From: Echinococcus granulosus
Taxonomy: Eukaryota; Platyhelminthes; Cestoda; Cyclophyllidea; Taeniidae
Reading direction: 5' to 3'
Assembly (NCBI RefSeq): GCF_000524195.1
Contig: NW_020170603.1
Span: forward strand, 35,847-66,100
DNA: 30,254 nt
Shown: positions 8,668 to 20,666 of the stretch, piece by piece
Numbering within the stretch: position 1 is the stretch's first letter
Layout of the letters: every line of letters starts with the position of its first letter
The notes under the pieces: generated by a model
The model's database searches: none
Told to the model about the DNA's origin: nothing
What the model saw: the letters and a program-made list of their open reading frames with translations, nothing else
Made by a program: the position numbers and the translations under genes

Positions 8668-10892
8668 GGACATGTCGTGGACAGACTGTAAGGCTTATTA
8701 ATTGGGAGGTGCACGACGAGCGATCTGTTACATTTCTAACGAAACCCTCACGTCTTGTAGAGGGCTTAACGAAAGACCTGGAGTTACTTGTGACGTCAAA
8801 CATTGTCGGGCGTTAGACAACATGCAGATTATGCAGTAATCTCTCTTTTGGAAACTTTAATTGTTTGTCTTCTCAGTACAGGGAGAAGCGATGGCCCTCT
8901 CTATGAAAAATTGTACAGTAAGTAAAGATAAGAAAATTTCCTTTATGAAATCTTCTGTCTTTGCTACCACTGTTAATGTTCCGAGTTCCCCTCTGAAATA
9001 TGAATCATTAAACATGCATCCTCTCTACATGATAAATATCGTGGTGTAAAATTTGCCTGTTTACAAGGTCTGCCCAATTAAAATAAGTTTGTTCTCTCAT
9101 TGGTATTGTTCGCGGTTATGCTACAAATGATCTGGTTACATAACAAACAAGAAGTTGAAGTAGTTACTTATTCTTCCTCTGATTCAACTACCCCAACCTA
9201 GCGTTGTCAAACGAGGGTCCAAATCTCTTTTTCACCAAACCTTATTTCTATTGTATGGTCTAATCACAGTCGGTTAAATTTCACTTGGTGGTCAATGAGA
9301 GCGGGGCCTGAGGTGAAACTGAGCGAAGGTCAATATGGGTATTGAGAAACTTCTAAGAAAGCTTAAACTTATCATAATCTCCTTGAAGCTGCTGGGCCAT
9401 TGGCTTCTTACCGCTGGCATCCTAGTTGGTTCCCTCCGTCATCACGAGCTTATCCTATAAGGAAGATGACGCCGATGGTTGGGTGAACTCTAAAATGATC
9501 AAATCAGTTGCAAAAATTCCATCCAAATTGGAATACATCCGAAATTAGGTAGTGGTAAACTCTCCGTTAGACCAATGGACAAAAAATAAGCATATGCTAA
9601 GGCGCAACTAGTTGTTTTAATTTCCTCATGTGCCTTGAGTCTAGCCATTTTTATACCTACCTGGCTCTAAAAGGATAGGTTTTGACACGATGAAGGAAAT
9701 TATGTTGTAATCGAAAGAAGTAGATCTCCAGCAAATCTTCCCAAATGCGATTACCATTCCGAAATTTCATAAATTGGCTTTTTATATACTACTGCTCGAG
9801 CAATGATCTTAGCCCATCCAGCCCCTATTCACAAGCTGTAGAAAAGTAGGTACTTCAAGATCTGCTCCATGCAGTTCGTTATGTTCTGAGCACTGAGGGG
9901 AGGTGAAAAAGTCTATTGGTTTGATTGTGAAGTACACTCAAAATATGAACTCTGTTGGATCGCTCTTTGCTGTAAAGCACAGCCCCTTTTCTCGTTCATT
10001 GATGCACTTTTGCGATTTGTTGTGTGACGCTTTGCTGCGTGTAATTTCTTTCACCCCAAATAAATGCCCACCTCCCGTTTTCTCAAACTTGTTAAAAGCA
10101 TACCCTCCATAGGAAAAGTAGGTAGTCCTGGGCCTTGAGTTTACTTACCCATTTATTCCAACCACTCACGTGTTGGCATGTCATTGTGATCGAGCACATG
10201 CCCTCAGTAAATGCAAAGTAGAAGTTGGAGCTCGCCTTAATTAACCTTACATCCTGATTTCCCTAGTGGGGATTAGTTTGCTTCTCAATTGGGAGTGAAG
10301 TGTCATCTCATAGACCTGTCGATGTCTTTATTAATGATTAATATTGCTTTGTCTAAAAAATACTCGGAGCATAAAAGCTGGAAGCGGTGCCCAGTTGAAC
10401 TAATTTTAGGTAATTCGAAGCTTCCATACAGGCGATGGAATAGCCAAAAGATAAAATATAAATGCCAATTCTCGCAATCCCATTGCATGAAAAAAGATCA
10501 GCATTGTAAATTTGTCTTTTTGGCAGTGCATCTGCAAAACAGAGAAAATGACTTGAATAACTGGGGGGCTATTCATAGCTATGCCTCTGAATGTACGTCT
10601 AGCAGGTGTTTTGATCAAGGCAATACCTATTGGGTGATTTGTTGAATGGGGCCATTTATCCCACAAAAAACTTTTAATGGGATTCAAGACATGATCCAGT
10701 TTGGTTTTCGAAATACTTTCTATTAAAGTAAGTTAATACTAAGGATGGTAAACTCTCTGTTTACACTTGTCTAAGACCATAGTTGTAAGATAACTATCGA
10801 TTTACCGGTCCAACAATTGTCTTGCTTGATAGTAATCAAGTTCCGATCGGGGCTAGTTCATAAAATAGACAGCAACGGTGCTCTGTGGTTTT
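8668..10892. other. no recognised gene
   Basis: Plus frames at 8861-9049, 9903-10112 and 10289-10645 and minus frames at 10303-10488 and 10406-10687 are open. The longest is 118 codons (10289-10645) and Cys/Lys-rich, overlapped antisense by a 93-codon frame. I recognise neither, and neither shows clear splice or start context. The rest is AT-rich DNA without repeats that I could detect. Confidence 0.5.
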
Positions 10893-10992
10893 NNNNNNNN
10901 NNNNNNNNNNNNNNNNNNNNNNNNNNNNNNNNNNNNNNNNNNNNNNNNNNNNNNNNNNNNNNNNNNNNNNNNNNNNNNNNNNNNNNNNNNNN
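10893..10992. other. assembly gap of 100 N
   Basis: Exactly 100 unknown bases, the usual placeholder for a scaffold join of unknown length. Order and distance across it are not certain. Open frames running through it are meaningless. Confidence 0.98.
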
Positions 10993-13261
10993 GCATTAAC
11001 TGATATATTGTGTATGCTGAATAGACAATCAGAGCTTCTGCCCCTAATAAAGCAGATATTTTTACGTGGCATTGATTTAACTGCATTCATAATCAAATTT
11101 CATGGATACTGGGAAGCAAAATTATCTGCTTTAAAAACTGCGAATTACGCTACCTCATGAAACCATTGAATATTAACAGTGGGATTCAAAGTTAATATGA
11201 AGAGTAGAATGTGAGCATTACAGAAATTCACATAAATTTACCATGGGTAAGTCTGATATGCTGAATCGGTATGCTAGCTGGTGAATAAAATGTGGAATAA
11301 TCGAATAACCACCCTGCCTTTATAAATTCTTGAAGGAATACGGTGAGGACGATTACGAATAGCAAACTGGATTAGAAAGCACTTCATGCAATGCCAACCC
11401 TCTTAGTCACCGATGAATGCTTTAGAACTACCAACACTGAAATTAGAAACTCCTAGCTGATCCAGAACAGCAAAATTCTAGTCACTTTTAATATTTTGCG
11501 TACAAAAGTTCCCTAAAACAGAGTAAAAGGAGAGTCAGAGAATTTGTCAAAATTGTCTGCTAATTCAAGCTAAAAATTTGCATTCAGAAACCGAATAACT
11601 TACAAATTTATTTAAAACTATGTGCGCGTGTGTGTGAAGCTGTTAGTCTACTGTAAGTTGTGTGTACCTTATCCGTTCGTCCTCTGCGTATCAAAAACAA
11701 AGTCTAATTTATGAAGAGGTTACCTTCAAAGTGTCGGCATGTCGTGAAGCAGTCATTAGCACAAAGCGCTTTATGGGATTAGCACGAGTGATTGTGTGGT
11801 GCACACAAAAATGCAGTGCCACTCACCTTTAGCCCACGCCGTAAGGTCATGCACTGCTAGAACTTTTTCAATTCACATAGCAACCACTTAAATGACAGAA
11901 TGAGCTAAAACGCATCACTCTTCTCCCACTCAAGAAGCTACGGTAGTCAACTCTTAGCTCTACCACCACTCCTAATAGTGTAGCGGTGTTAGTAGATCTG
12001 AAATGCCATGTTCATCATCCAGTAGGCAGTAATTAATTGACAAGCGATAGAGTGAATCTTTTATTTAAGCACACACCAAAATATTCTTCGAAACAAAACC
12101 AATCACCAATTCGTAGAGAGAATTCAAATATTAATAATGATCTATTTTCACTGTCAAACCGTTATAATGTTTGGCTAGTTTGTTCAGCTGGTTTTGATTA
12201 CTTAGTTACTTACGTCTCGGAAGATTGTGCTTCTACTCGGTGACTCGGTCTCCGGACCAAACCAGTAGCCGCTCAGTCCTTCTGTACGTTATTAGCAGAT
12301 TTTCTTCCATGCTGCTGTTGCTTCTCACGACTTCAGGGAAACTTGGGCACTATGGACGTATGCTGGCACACAATGACTCAGGATTTCTGGTGGCCCCGTC
12401 TTTAAGGATATTTTTTGAGATGGTTTACCCACTTTAACTTTAAAAACTTTGCATTTTGGTGGTTATCAAAACATGCTGTCATCGTCGCTGCTAAACATGC
12501 TTTATAATGCCGAATATTTACACAAATGTGGCTTTTCGGATGAAGGCATTAGCATGGTTGAGTAGGAATGGTATTGTTGAGTACTTGTCTGCCTATGTTT
12601 ACAATAAGAATACTGCCACTGCAGGTACAACGACACAGATGACATTTGTTTAGGCGCTAGTCAACAGATTTTGACAATCCTAAGGCTTTTTAATCACATA
12701 ACTTGCATCAGTGGAATAAAATGTTGGTTTTCTTAGCATTGTATCCTATATGGAGCTATGGCGAAGGAGGTAAAGCCAAAGCAGCAGGGGATTTCGAGTC
12801 CTCAGAAATGGGCCAATTAAGCTAGACCTTGCAAGAGTTAAAACAGGTCTTTAGCAAAGTGGTGAAAAGCCAAAAATGGAAATGGCTACACCTTTCTCAT
12901 AACTAGTGCACCCTTTTTAATAAATTTTGTCAATCTGTACAAGTAAGCAAGGCCGCTCATCTCCTTAAAAGTCCTCACATGTTACATCGGCACTGGAATG
13001 CCATCAATAAAAATATATGTGTGCCGAAAAGATCTGTTTTTACGAACTGCTCATAACACTGACAAGGTCGGAAATTCTGACTTGTTTTTTCTTTATATCG
13101 CATTTTATAGCTGGAATATACGGAATTTTGGGGGGCATTAATAGTAGCGTTTTTCAGGTGATGAGTTAAGTAATCAAGAATTTGAGAAGATGGCAGGAAA
13201 GTGCTTCAAACGCAGCGCATATAATGGGAAAGTTTGCTCTAAGTTAGCAGTAGCCTAGGCT
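10993..13261. other. no recognised gene
   Basis: A short GT-rich run lies at 11620-11638. Plus frames at 12037-12243 and 12225-12437 are open; the latter encodes a hydrophobic stretch (SVLLYVISRFSSMLLLLLTT), but with no family match. A strong donor-like CAG|GTGAGT is present on plus with GT at 13280-13281, but no convincing upstream exon accompanies it. Confidence 0.45.
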
Positions 13262-13598
13262 ACGTTGTAGTGGGCGACAGGTGAGTATGAATTTGGAAAA
13301 TGCCAAAGACGTTTCTCAAATGGTCTATGTAATACTTTGAAGGACACCGAAATTCTCGATCATCAAAATTTCTGTCAGCGACATTAAGTTGTAGCACTGT
13401 TGGTAGCCCCTCAGCTTATCTGTACGCAGGTAGTACTCTAGTGTCATCTTTCGTCCTCAGGCTAGTCGTGACGCGCTGTTCGTTTACCTTAGTATTCGCT
13501 GGTTTTTCAGCTGAGCCTTCACGCAATTGTGTCACTTGGTAATAAAAGTTTGCGTTTTGGTTGGTGTCGCAGAGTGATTTGTCATATTGGGAAGCCAC
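13262..13598 (-). other. unassigned minus-strand frame with a single stop
   Basis: Reading minus from 13598, 60 codons are open to TAA 13416-13418. The same frame then stays open for about 50 more codons, to a TAG near 13262. The residues are polar and protein-like (for example ASQYDKSLCDTNQNANFYYQ, and after the stop LQLNVADRNFDDREFRC). I do not recognise the family. It may be a pseudogene exon with one nonsense change, or two unrelated chance frames. Confidence 0.25.
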
Positions 13599-16500
13599 AT
13601 TTTATTCTAAAGATACTTATCAAAGAGGGCGTAGTATTATTTCTAACACTTAAAAGGAAATAAAAGGGACGTCTTACAAACTGTGTTTATGGTGTAACAA
13701 ACTATACATTTTGCAGCTTAGAATACTTCTTTCTCAACCAATTTATCGATAAGGTTAGAACGCGACCTTAAGGAAAAGTATTTAACTCGAACTAAGATTG
13801 TACTGTTTTATTAGGATAGCACCCTTTTTATTGCGCACGTCTATAAGACCTTGGCCTCGTAAAGTAGATTGGCAGAATACTGCAGGACTGCCAGATGAAG
13901 GCTTCTGATTCACGAAGTCTACACAAACTGGTAATGCTCTTTTCAGGTACCAAATACTTGTACCATATTTGTGACAGTAATTGCCACTCCACACAGATTT
14001 TGACCCGACACCTATCCATACATCTACCAGTTTACTCACCCCTTTAGAGCCATTCAATATACATTCTATTTTAATTTAGCAATTGAACTGTGAACAAGTC
14101 CATTAATTCTTTTCATACATGAGACACATGTAATTCTCGCAATATTTCCTAAATTTATTTGTAGAGCCACTTCTTAATCAGCGTTCCCAATGTCTCTAGA
14201 AGTTGAATAACTTTCTTTTTCAAACATATCTACAAAACTTCCTAATATAAACTAAAGTAGTCAGGAAAACACTGCCAAGTCCCTCCAAGGTTATCCAATC
14301 AGATGCACTCACGACATCGCATATTCAATAATACTGATTTAAGCTTTGAGTGCAATGCATCAGTTGAATTTCATGGCCTTCCGAACCCTTTACACTGACA
14401 ATGGGAACCAGTATGTGTATCACAAGGTTTGGAGGCACGATCATGTCCATTTATCTTGGCTGCACATCACTCCATGTTTAGTAACAAGGAATACGCGCCC
14501 TTTGGATTATACAATAATATTTTAATGGATTAGCACCGATGTGCGTTTAAGTTCATATTCCACTGATTGTGGGAAAAGACATCTATAAGTGTTTGAATGC
14601 TCAAGTGTACACGTGTGTTTATAGAGCTGTTAAGGCCAAGACTTCAACATCAGCAAAGTACGTATCTACCGCTTCCTTTGATAAATCCATATTATAGCAA
14701 CTTTTAATGTAATACATCACATAAACCGTAGAACTCTTCCCAATTAATCTGTCATTTGCCTTTTTAATTCTTGACGGACCGAGAAAGGTGCAAGTGTTTC
14801 TCAAATGCTCATTTGCAAGCATTCCACAAGTCATACTGCGGACCAGCTTGGTGGATGCGTCACCACCACTACCACACAAATTGGGCTTATGGTCCGTCGT
14901 AGATACTCGTCAAATTTTCGTGGGCTTGGGCTTCAACCCTCCTTAATGTCGGAAACGTCCTTTGTTTATCAATGCACACAGCTGCATATATTCACACAGT
15001 CACCTCCATTGTTGGTCATTATACTAGCTTGATTAATGGACTAGGCCGGGCTGGACCAAACTACCTTATGACGCATTAGCGTCGAACATCAGTGCTTGCT
15101 ATGGGGGAGATAGTACTGTTACGGTAGCGTCGATTCCGCGGGTGTGAACTTAAAGGTACCGATTTTTTAGCCTAAGTGGTTCAAGATACAGGTTTACTGT
15201 TGCAACGCATTTTCTACAAAAATCAGATATTCACTTAAGGCATCCTGAAAATAACATGGGTTAAAATACGAATTTCGTAGCTACCGCGTCTCAACTCTGT
15301 GAAAATGTTCATCAAAAATCCATCTTTCAAAAAAACTAACCTTAAGGAGAGATACTGCCTACTTTCCTCCTCTTTAATCTCCCAGCTTAATGGTTTTAAA
15401 CCAACTCCTTATGCGTGATGAAGAATGTGAGTTTTCACGCAAGTCTCTTGCAATCTTTTACTCATTTTCTGGTGTGCATTAAGTCAGAGCAGATTTTGAC
15501 CAATGCGCCGCACTGTTATAAAAATTAGACATATATTTTCGGCTGAGATATTTTCGCTCCTTAAAAGAGTTGGAAATCGTATTGTTAAATGTATATGGAT
15601 ACCCAAGGCTTTGATTTATCACTGCTTAAGTGAAGTTCACCGGTGAGCACGACGGCCCCAAAAGCATTCGCGTAAATCAGCCAAATTCTTTTGCATTTTT
15701 GGGTGCTGAAATAATTCACAATGACAAAAATCTGGCTTCACGGCTCAAATAATTCTACTTCAAAGTCAAGTTAGCCATTCTAGCATAAACCTGGCAATAA
15801 ATATTTTAAAAGCGTAAGATGAAGCAAATGCCAAAGAAGGATCTTTCCTAGTTTGAGATGGATGATGCTAAATACCCAGCCAACTTTTACACCGAATAAA
15901 AGCATGGCTTTTGGAGAAAAAACGAATATGCTTAAGCTGATCTCTATTCGGAGTTTACTTCACTAGGGTAGCATGTAAAAGCCTTCTCTGTATCTAGACA
16001 ACTATTTGTAGCAACGGTGAAACATGAAGTTAGTACTCAAAAGTTTCATAATCTTCGCCTTTCGACCTGCGTCCTTCATTCCGTGCAGTCAAAGATCTGT
16101 GTGCTACCGGAAGGAAAAGGCATTATGGGCTAATAGCATAGCTCCACTGAGAATCTTATACTAAGCCGTCTTATGGGCTCGCCACGACAGCTGGTCATGG
16201 TACACACAGTCGGCAATCGTCATTGTTTTAGGTAGACTTACGTTACAAATTTGATTCAATGCTAATTAGCCAGCTGCACAAAAGTTATTAGTGATATAAA
16301 GAGCTTAGTTTTTTGTCTTAATCTCGTACTCACGATATAATCAGAATCTAAAAAGCCAAAACTGCATCACTTGAATATACAAAACCTTCGTATCGCTAAA
16401 TTGTTGCTCTGTAAAAAGAGGAATTAAGCAGTGTGCTTTTCATTCTGATAAATTTCGTAATGAGTTATAATTTACAGATGTTTGTAAGAACATCATGAAA

Positions 16501-18399
16501 AAATGCTAAGCTTGGGCCTGAATTTGGGACACATTCAAAGTCATTGGGGATGTGCTTTCCTCAGGCCATTGAAAAACACTGTTAAGGTCGATAGGAGGAC
16601 CCCCGGGCCCTTTAGGTATCAGAAACATCTTGGCCGTTTATTGACGTTTTCCATTTTGAGGAGGTCAGTCTTAACGTGACAGAAGAAGATGGTGTCAGGT
16701 CGAAAAGGTAAAACTTTAGTGACACTTTCCAACCAACACCTTCCAACATTGGTGTCCTGCACCGATACGACCTACGTGCTTCATCAAGAGCTCCTATTCG
16801 ACACGAAAACCCTAGCGTGTCCCCCTGTTCTGCTCACAATGGACTGTTAAAATCATTTAGTGAAATAATGTCTGGCTTACCGTGGCCGTGTTAACAAGAA
16901 AGTGAGGAAGGAATGCTTTATATTTTTTGGAGGCCATCATCTGGTTGATCTTGAAACAGTTGAGTATCCATTGCATACAGTGAAGTGGGAATCTTTTAAG
17001 TGTTCTTGATTTGTGTGAATAAATGGATGGAAACACTTGGCCGATGGTAGAGAAAAATTAAAATACCTCTCTCCTTATTGCCAAGCCATTCAGTTAACGT
17101 GATGTCAACTGACCCCATTTACGCAATCTGCATACTACACTAGTGTTCTTATTAAATTTAAAATCCATGACATTGAATAAATTTATAAGTGGTCAAGGTG
17201 AATTTACATTGAATAGCCGATAATGTAGATGGCCATGTTGAAGCCTATTGGATTTGAAACCGCTGCAATCAGGCGGTGTTACAATTGTACAATGAAGGTG
17301 AGGAGAGGTTCGTCAAACTGTCGGCTCTCTACTGATATGGTTTAAGTTTAAAAGCGCCGGAGGGACAGGCCTGGGGTCTACTACAGTGTGTTACCTATGA
17401 CATTGTGGAGCAACTGTCAGGCAACTTTGTACTAAGTCAGTGGCTTCAACGAAGGCTGACTGCTTAAACCGCAAAATTCCCTAAATGCCAAAATATTCGT
17501 AGACTTGAAACATAAATGATTTTTCCTTCTGATTGTAAAACACCCCCGATTGTTGAAATAAGGTTGAGTAGGCTCTTAACTTATAGCAGTCTTTCAAGAA
17601 ATCATGCGAAAGCGACTAGCAGCAATTCAGCCTAAAAAGCAGTAAATTTTTTCGATCCTGAAGACTTGAGGTGACCATAAATTACTTTTGCTAATCAAAT
17701 AAAAATACTGTCGAAAATGCGGATCCACTGAAAAGGATGAAGTAGTGGTATGTAGTCTAAACGACTTGGATAGTATCTTGAATTTTGAGTGCATTCCCGT
17801 TTATTTAAAGGAGTTACTCGATCCCATGAGTAAGTGAATTAACTATCCTGTGAGAAGTTTGTTGGGATTGTATCATCAGCATTGACATTGCATTTGTAGG
17901 CCTCAGATCTTTGATAAGGGAGTTTAGAGGCTGTTGTGTCTAACCACAACCAGCTAGCCAGGAAGCAAATATCCGCATAATCTTAATCGGATGACCCCGC
18001 AGCTCAAAGCGCTAAAGTAAAAGATTCCATTTTCGTGCAAACTTAACAAACTAAATCTTTTTTACACCTATATTTGTTCAGATTTGAACAATGTTGGTAC
18101 CAATCAGTTTCATCTGCTTTCGTTGGTTTGATTTTAACGACCTTGCATATTCCCATGCCACGATAATTGCTGACTCCCTTACTTTCTTCTCACCTCCTTT
18201 AAGTCAACCAACTGTTTCGATAAACTCACGACTTCGTTAAACCGAGGCAATGTTAAACCCATACCCATTAGGCGTTATTAAGCCTTGTTCTGCATTTTAA
18301 TATGTACTTCACCCTCTCAAGGTCGACTGACTCCCTAGTAGAAGTGCTGTCATTGTAGTCTATTCGGGGGTTGGTTGCACCAAATGCAATGTGTTCGTG
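13599..18399. other. mostly featureless; few unassigned frames
   Basis: Minus frames at 13782-14057 and 14619-14879 and a plus frame at 14805-15032 are open but unrecognised, and the last two overlap antisense. A 56-codon plus frame from ATG 14355 contains LYTDNGNQY, discussed under findings. From 15033 to 18399 I see no frame over about 60 codons, no repeat pair and no RNA gene. Around 16590-16810 the DNA is briefly GC-richer. Confidence 0.5.
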
Positions 18400-19030
18400 A
18401 TGCAGTACTAAGCATGAAGTGGAAGTCAGTAAACTGTGGTTAGGAGTTGATGGCGTATGTATGGAGGAGGTAGACGTACATCACGTCTAGTGATGGGAAG
18501 GAGGATAAGGAAACCGCGAATCGCATACGGCTGGTATTGGGGAATGAACATCAACTTCTCCTCGCGTCGTAGAGGAAAAAAGCAATATATGAATAGGTGT
18601 GATGGCAGGTAAGTGAAAACGGAAGCGAATCGGATATGTGTGATATCCGGGAGCGTAAGTTACATGACGGGAGGGAGAATGAAGTGTTGTGCCTATAAAG
18701 TGCCTTGTAGTTGCTGCCGATCGGATGGCTTCAGTGGTGTCATCGTACCTGCCAGACAGTCTCATTGACTCTAAGTCAAATCAAGTCCACTTCTGGTGCA
18801 TGGGATGCACACTGGCGGTAGTACTCTCTAACTTGATGACATGAATGGTAAGAGTCAAAAGTGAAATGCAGATGATGAGGCGTGAGTTGTAAGGGAATTA
18901 GTGGGAGATGAAAAGTGAAAGGGGGAATTGGCAGGGGGCAGGAGGATTAATGAGGAGGCTGGAAGTAGGAGGAGCCAGAAGGAGATTAAAATGTTGATGA
19001 GAAGGCGGGAGTGGAAGAAGAAGAAAGCCC
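18400..19030. repeat. purine-skewed block with internal repeats and G-runs
   Basis: The plus strand is strongly G/A-biased, most of all at 18860-19020, where GGAGG, GAAGAAG and G5 runs dominate. Two G5 runs and several GG pairs lie within 18921-18945, a possible two-tier G-quadruplex. Near 18512 and 18624 similar segments (GCGAATCGCATA and GCGAATCGGATA) recur about 110 bp apart, suggesting an eroded tandem or dispersed repeat. The minus-strand open frame at 18487-18765 is a by-product of the skew. Confidence 0.5.
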
Positions 19031-20227
19031 ATTGAATTTGTGATGATCTGAGAGGAAGGTAATCTTGAAAGTGCTAATATGATAGTGGATTAGTGTGATT
19101 GGGGTAAGAAGAGTCAAGATTTTGGATAAATTTAAGGATTTTGGCCATGGCAAGTGCTTTGAAGTTTGCAGTATAATGTTGTGGAATAAAAGGTCTCTAT
19201 TTTCAAAGATTGAGTTGTTTGAAGTTTTCAGTGTAATGTTCACCACTTTTGTCCCGGAGTGGATTCAATGGACTCAATTAGTTCACCGCGCATCCCCATC
19301 TAAAATTACAAAAACGGAAAGTTACCATGCAAGAGATAGAACACAACTTAAGAGATCGAAAAGCTTTGAAATAGACATTTGTTGACTAGGGTGTTTCTCC
19401 TCTGCTAAATGGAGCATTTATGCAACAGAGGAAGATACGAAAGTGCGAAGGAAGGAATTAATATGCAAATGTACATTGTACTTGCACGCACTAGATTGGG
19501 TGGTCTGCATAAGAGGCTTTGACACTGTGTCCGTGGAAGTGTTCACAGTCCTCCATTGTCCTATCGACTGACTCCCCGATTACTCGTTCCATGTACTGAA
19601 AGTGCGGAATAGCAGTGAAGAGCGAATCTGCTTCTTAACTGACTGACCGACTACTTGACTAACTGGCATTGCACCTCTGTCTAGCAAACGCATGACATGA
19701 AGTAGGGGTCCAACAGACAAAAAAAACGATTTCTCAGTTAAATGAATGAAAAGGGATTGGTAGTTCATATTTGTGAGATGCATGACGAGCGGGGTTTGAA
19801 CCTTCATCAAGTCTTCCATATCAGCAGTCACTAAAGTGATTTCTGGTGGAGGAAATTGACTTGCGACCTTGTGAGTTTAAACGATTGCAGTAAAAGCTGC
19901 TGTTCTTCCGCCGTTTTAGTGGTTAAGTTCAAAGACCCAGTCATCACGTATATCAAATCTCAAGAAGATCTTCAGTTTTCTTTAGAGTCCTTTTGGGCAT
20001 GTTGGATTTGGCGGTTGACCAACGGTTTGACTATTTAGAAAACGAATTAATGCAGAAGTGTACAATATGAGGCAAAGAAGACTTAGCAAATTAATCAAAG
20101 CCATCTACGAACTGTAAAATAAACTTTTCCTTTCAGACTAGGCAAAATAACGCTAACGAAACGTTTACAGTACTATGTATTTATGCTTTCCACATTCACT
20201 TTGTTAATTCCTTGTGAAGATTTAAAA
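19031..20227. other. no recognised gene; short direct repeat
   Basis: A 27-base imperfect direct repeat (GTGCTTTGAAGTTTGCAG at 19154 and GTTGTTTGAAGTTTTCAG at 19214, spaced exactly 60 bp) lies inside a 96-codon plus frame (19095-19385) that I do not recognise. An 83-codon minus frame (19580-19831) and a 60-codon plus frame (19856-20038) also lack motifs. Confidence 0.4.
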
Positions 20228-20420
20228 ATGATTTAACATCACCGGTATCGCATATTAGGCGCACCCAAAGTCTTTGCGTCAAAGTGGCAATTTTTCTACA
20301 TCATCATGTGAGACGGTTTGCATTGTTTATCATCTCCAACAAATGAGAAATGCGCAACTCATCGGAATACAATAAGGAGACGCTTATCATGCATCCTCTT
20401 CAACCGCTACTCCCATGACT
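20228..20420 (+). pseudogene. LARGE-like segment B (start of GT49 domain), orphan copy
   Basis: This segment is homologous to A, with shared CATCATGTGAGACGGTTT and CATCCTCTTCAACC, and less closely to C. In the common frame it reads STSSCETVCIVYHLQQMRNA and then about six codons to TAA. Of the three copies it best keeps the alternating hydrophobic pattern of a beta strand (VCIVYHL), like the D-V-T-L-V-x-Q-L opening of the LARGE GT49 domain. It lies 250 bp upstream of segment Y, although in the protein this region comes after Y. It is therefore either the tail of another gene copy to the left or a rearranged fragment. Confidence 0.35.
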
Positions 20421-20666
20421 TTCCCGCTGAATTTGCATGCGGCCTGCGTCTCTCACTGTAATAACGGTCCAATCTTTCACGTACTACCACTTTGTTGTAG
20501 TACTGGGTGTGGATATGACCTGCAATCTACGGTAAACTCTACATGGCTTTACCATAAATGTCTGATTTGTGCCCAAATAATGTATCTTTGAGCTTTTAAA
20601 TATCACGTTATGATACTTTTGGGGACAAATTGGACTGAACAAATAAACTAAGATATCAGCTTCCTT

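Noticed and set aside
10289..10687. Overlapping 118-codon plus and 93-codon minus frames
   Set aside because: No motif, no splice or start support, and mutual antisense overlap make both unsafe as genes.
10817..11160. Open frames spanning the N run
   Set aside because: They are open only because the gap has no stops.
14619..15032. Antisense pair of frames (86 and 75 codons)
   Set aside because: No family match on either strand and no splice or start evidence.
18487..19246. Minus-strand frames rich in Ser/Pro/His
   Set aside because: They are a by-product of the purine skew of the plus strand, which removes stop codons on minus.
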